From contig CAJUIE010000010.1 in the NCBI GenBank assembly GCA_910586375.1, positions 1 through 24,784 on the forward strand: a stretch of 24,784 bases of DNA, in the 5' to 3' direction. The position numbers and the translations under genes are program-made. The DNA is from an uncultured Alistipes sp. (GTDB lineage: Bacteria; Bacteroidota; Bacteroidia; Bacteroidales; Rikenellaceae). This document shows, in pieces, positions 23,205 to 24,784 of this stretch (within the stretch, counting starts at the first letter, position 1; the number at the start of each line of letters is the position of its first letter). Under the pieces are notes generated by a model, which was given only the letters and a program-made list of their open reading frames with translations, searched no databases and was not told the origin of the DNA.

Positions 23205-23363
23205 GAAGACGGCGGAGTGACTGCAACGCTCTGCGTTGCTCTCTTCGGCGGCCGGGGGGGGGCACGCCAAAGGCGTGAGGCCGCCGGAGAGACAACGCCC
23301 CGAAGGCATTGCGAAAAAGCCTCCGGGCGGGGCTGCGGCCCGGCTAAAAGGCCGGAATTTCAC
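23205..23363. repeat. Nested inverted repeats and hairpin element copy E2
   Basis: It begins with the 25-bp segment shared with 16143-16167. Then come GCAACGC-tct-GCGTTGC (23223-23239) and a nested structure: 13-bp outer arms (23241-23253 and 23279-23291, one G-T pair) enclose a G9 run (23254-23262) and the hairpin CACGCC-aaa-GGCGTG (23263-23277). From 23319 a further copy reads GCCTCCGGGCGGGGCTGCGG followed by CCGGC-6 nt-GCCGG (23340-23355) and AATTT. This is not coding. Confidence 0.65.
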
Positions 23364-23401
23364 AAAGTATGTCATTCTGCGGCCCCCTCTAAAAACAAAC
23401 C

Positions 23402-23421
23402 GAGGCGCCCAAAAGCGCCCC
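23402..23421 (-). terminator. Possible terminator after dnaJ
   Basis: GGCGC (23404-23408) and GCGCC (23415-23419) form a short stem. On the - strand it is followed by TCGGTTTGTTTTTA. It lies about 25 nt past the dnaJ stop. The stem is short, so the call is tentative. Confidence 0.5.
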
Positions 23422-23445
23422 GGGAACAGTATATTTCACTCCGCC

Positions 23446-24615
23446 CTACCGGAAAAAGCTTTTCATGCGCTCGAAAATATTCTGGTTCTTCACCGACTCA
23501 GCTTTCTGGAAATCGGGTTGTTGGGCCAGCTGCTCAATCAAGCGCTTCTCTTCAGCATTGAGCTTCGCCGGAATGGTGATGTCGACGACGACCAGTTCAT
23601 CACCACGACCGTAGCCGTTAACGTCGGGAATACCTTTGCCCCCCAGTCGCAAGACCTTGCCCGCGTGCGTGCCCGGAGCGATTTTGATCTTCGCACGGCC
23701 ATCGACCGTCGGCACCTCGACCGTACCGCCCAGCAAAGCCGTAGTAACAGTGATGTTCAAATTGTGTATCAAATCGTTGCCATCACGTACCAATTCCGGA
23801 TGGGGGACCTCCTCAATGAGCACCAGCAGATCGCCGTTTACACCGCCCTGACGCGCCGCATTGCCCTTTCCCGTCACCGTAAGAGCCATACCTTCGCCCA
23901 CTCCGGCCGGGATGGCGATCTCCACCACTTCCTGGCCGCGGACGGTGCCATCCCCCTTACACTCATCGCAGGGCGACGTAACGACTTTACCCGTTCCGCC
24001 GCACGTGGGACATACGCTCTGCGTCTGCACGCGGCCAAAGAACGAATTTTCAACACGCATTACATAGCCCGAACCACCACACGTCGAGCACGTCGAGTAG
24101 GAATTTGCATCTTTAGCACCCGTTCCACCACACTTGGCACACGCTACAGTCTTGTTGATCTTGAGCTTCTTCGTTACGCCTGTCGCTATTTCAGCCAACG
24201 TCAGCTTCACCTTCACGCGAATATCCGACCCGCGGTTAACCCGGCGGCCGCCTCCCGACGAGAAACCGCCACTGAATCCGCCGCCGAAGTGTCCGCCGAA
24301 GATGTCACCAAACTGCGAGAAGATGTCCTCCATTGAGAACCCGCCCCCAAATCCGCCGCCAAACCCTCCGGCGCCGCCAGCGGCTCCGTTCATGCCCGCA
24401 TGTCCGAACTGATCGTAACGGGCTCGCTTGTCAGGATTCGACAGCACGTCATAGGCCTCGGCGGCCTCCTTGAACTTCTCTTCGGCCTCTTTGTCCCCCG
24501 GATTCTTGTCAGGGTGGTATTTGATGGCCGCTTTGCGGTAGGCCTTCTTTATTTCGTCGGCATTAGCGTTCTTCTCGACGCCCAGCACTTCGTAGTAGTC
24601 CCTTTTCTCTGCCAT
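23446..24615 (-). CDS. dnaJ: Chaperone DnaJ, full type I Hsp40 (389 aa)
   Basis: The cochaperone that delivers unfolded proteins to DnaK and stimulates its ATPase. The J domain occupies residues 1-70 with HPD at 34-36. The Gly/Phe-rich linker is about 73-127 and is notably Gly-rich. The zinc domain has all four CxxCxGxG motifs: CAKCGGTG (159), CSTCGGSG (176), CPTCGGTG (202) and CDECKGDG (216). Two C-terminal substrate-binding domains follow, including PHPELVRDGNDLIHNL and GKGIPDVNGYGRGDELV. Length is normal. It starts 4 nt after the grpE stop, so grpE-dnaJ form one operon; the promoter lies outside the window. Confidence 0.98.
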   Translation of the reverse strand: MAEKRDYYEVLGVEKNANADEIKKAYRKAAIKYHPDKNPGDKEAEEKFKEAAEAYDVLSNPDKRARYDQFGHAGMNGAAGGAGGFGGGFGGGFSMEDIFSQFGDIFGGHFGGGFSGGFSSGGGRRVNRGSDIRVKVKLTLAEIATGVTKKLKINKTVACAKCGGTGAKDANSYSTCSTCGGSGYVMRVENSFFGRVQTQSVCPTCGGTGKVVTSPCDECKGDGTVRGQEVVEIAIPAGVGEGMALTVTGKGNAARQGGVNGDLLVLIEEVPHPELVRDGNDLIHNLNITVTTALLGGTVEVPTVDGRAKIKIAPGTHAGKVLRLGGKGIPDVNGYGRGDELVVVDITIPAKLNAEEKRLIEQLAQQPDFQKAESVKNQNIFERMKSFFR

Positions 24616-24619
24616 GATC

Positions 24620-24784
24620 TTATTCTCCTACAACCACTTTTGCGAACCGCAGCACCTTGTCGCCCAGCATATATCCCGTCTGCACGACGTCGATCACGCA
24701 GCCTTTCTTCTCTTCACCGGCCGCAAATCGCGCCACCGCCTCTGCCACGTCAGCGTCGAACTCCTTGTCGCGCACATCGATCTC
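24620..24784 (-). CDS. grpE: GrpE nucleotide exchange factor, C-terminal 54 residues (partial)
   Basis: The end of GrpE, which releases ADP from DnaK. The frame enters at the window edge and reads EIDVRDKEFDAD, then CVIDVVQTGYMLGDKVLRFA and KVVVGE before TAA (24622-24620). The segment GYMLGDKVLR and the final K-V-V-V match the conserved beta domain of GrpE (usually GYxLxDRVLRPAxVxV). The N-terminal coiled coil is outside the window. The dnaJ start follows the stop after 4 nt. Confidence 0.95.
   Translation of the reverse strand, partial: EIDVRDKEFDADVAEAVARFAAGEEKKGCVIDVVQTGYMLGDKVLRFAKVVVGE

Noticed and set aside
22885..23220. Small + strand gene of 111 codons
   Set aside because: Its start is an internal Met-like codon within the FISUMP fragment, and its second half is repeat sequence; it is better described as a fragment followed by hairpin elements.

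Overview
The window reads as a moderately GC-rich member of the Bacteroidota, most like the Alistipes/Rikenellaceae side of the Bacteroidales. The reasons are the TonB-dependent receptor next to DUF5689 lipoproteins, BACON-type domains behind acidic lipoprotein export signals, DUF4199 and DUF4293 membrane proteins, and several promoters of the Bacteroidota form TTTG-N20/21-TAnnTTTG. The species assignment is inference; no marker gene fixes it.

Layout. Two genes lie on the + strand: a small Cro/C1-type regulator (59-277) and a two-domain M16 zinc peptidase (410-3241) ending in a strong terminator. All other protein genes are on the - strand. In transcription order, the block from 13084 down to 3590 holds a DUF5689/OB-fold surface lipoprotein, a BACON plus DNA/RNA non-specific nuclease lipoprotein, an endonuclease/exonuclease/phosphatase-family nuclease, a TonB-dependent receptor and a second DUF5689 lipoprotein. 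I read this as a candidate system for binding, cutting and importing extracellular nucleic acid. Next comes a threonylcarbamoyladenylate synthase (tsaC-like), DUF4199, GT2 glycosyltransferase and DUF4293 operon (15895-13315). Then come mltG (17331-16318), a divergent SRP RNA gene (about 17381-17476, + strand), an outer-membrane barrel and TPR protein pair (22595-17806), and dnaJ with the end of grpE (24784-23446).

The gaps between genes are unusually structured. They hold: (i) two equal-length (184 bp) orphan fragments of a surface-protein C-terminal domain of the FISUMP type; (ii) a dispersed family of modular GC-rich hairpin elements in at least five gaps; (iii) a 75-bp-period tandem repeat at 9114-9330; (iv) a 73-bp-period tandem repeat at 22628-22823, one unit of which carries the promoter of the TPR gene; (v) an 81-nt pure pyrimidine tract with 11 perfect pentanucleotide repeats. 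In both tandem families the units differ by paired changes that preserve a hairpin or palindrome. Four 9-nt G/C homopolymers occur, two of them inside the 802-codon lipoprotein gene, which suggests possible phase variation. No tRNA, rRNA, CRISPR array or transposase gene was seen.
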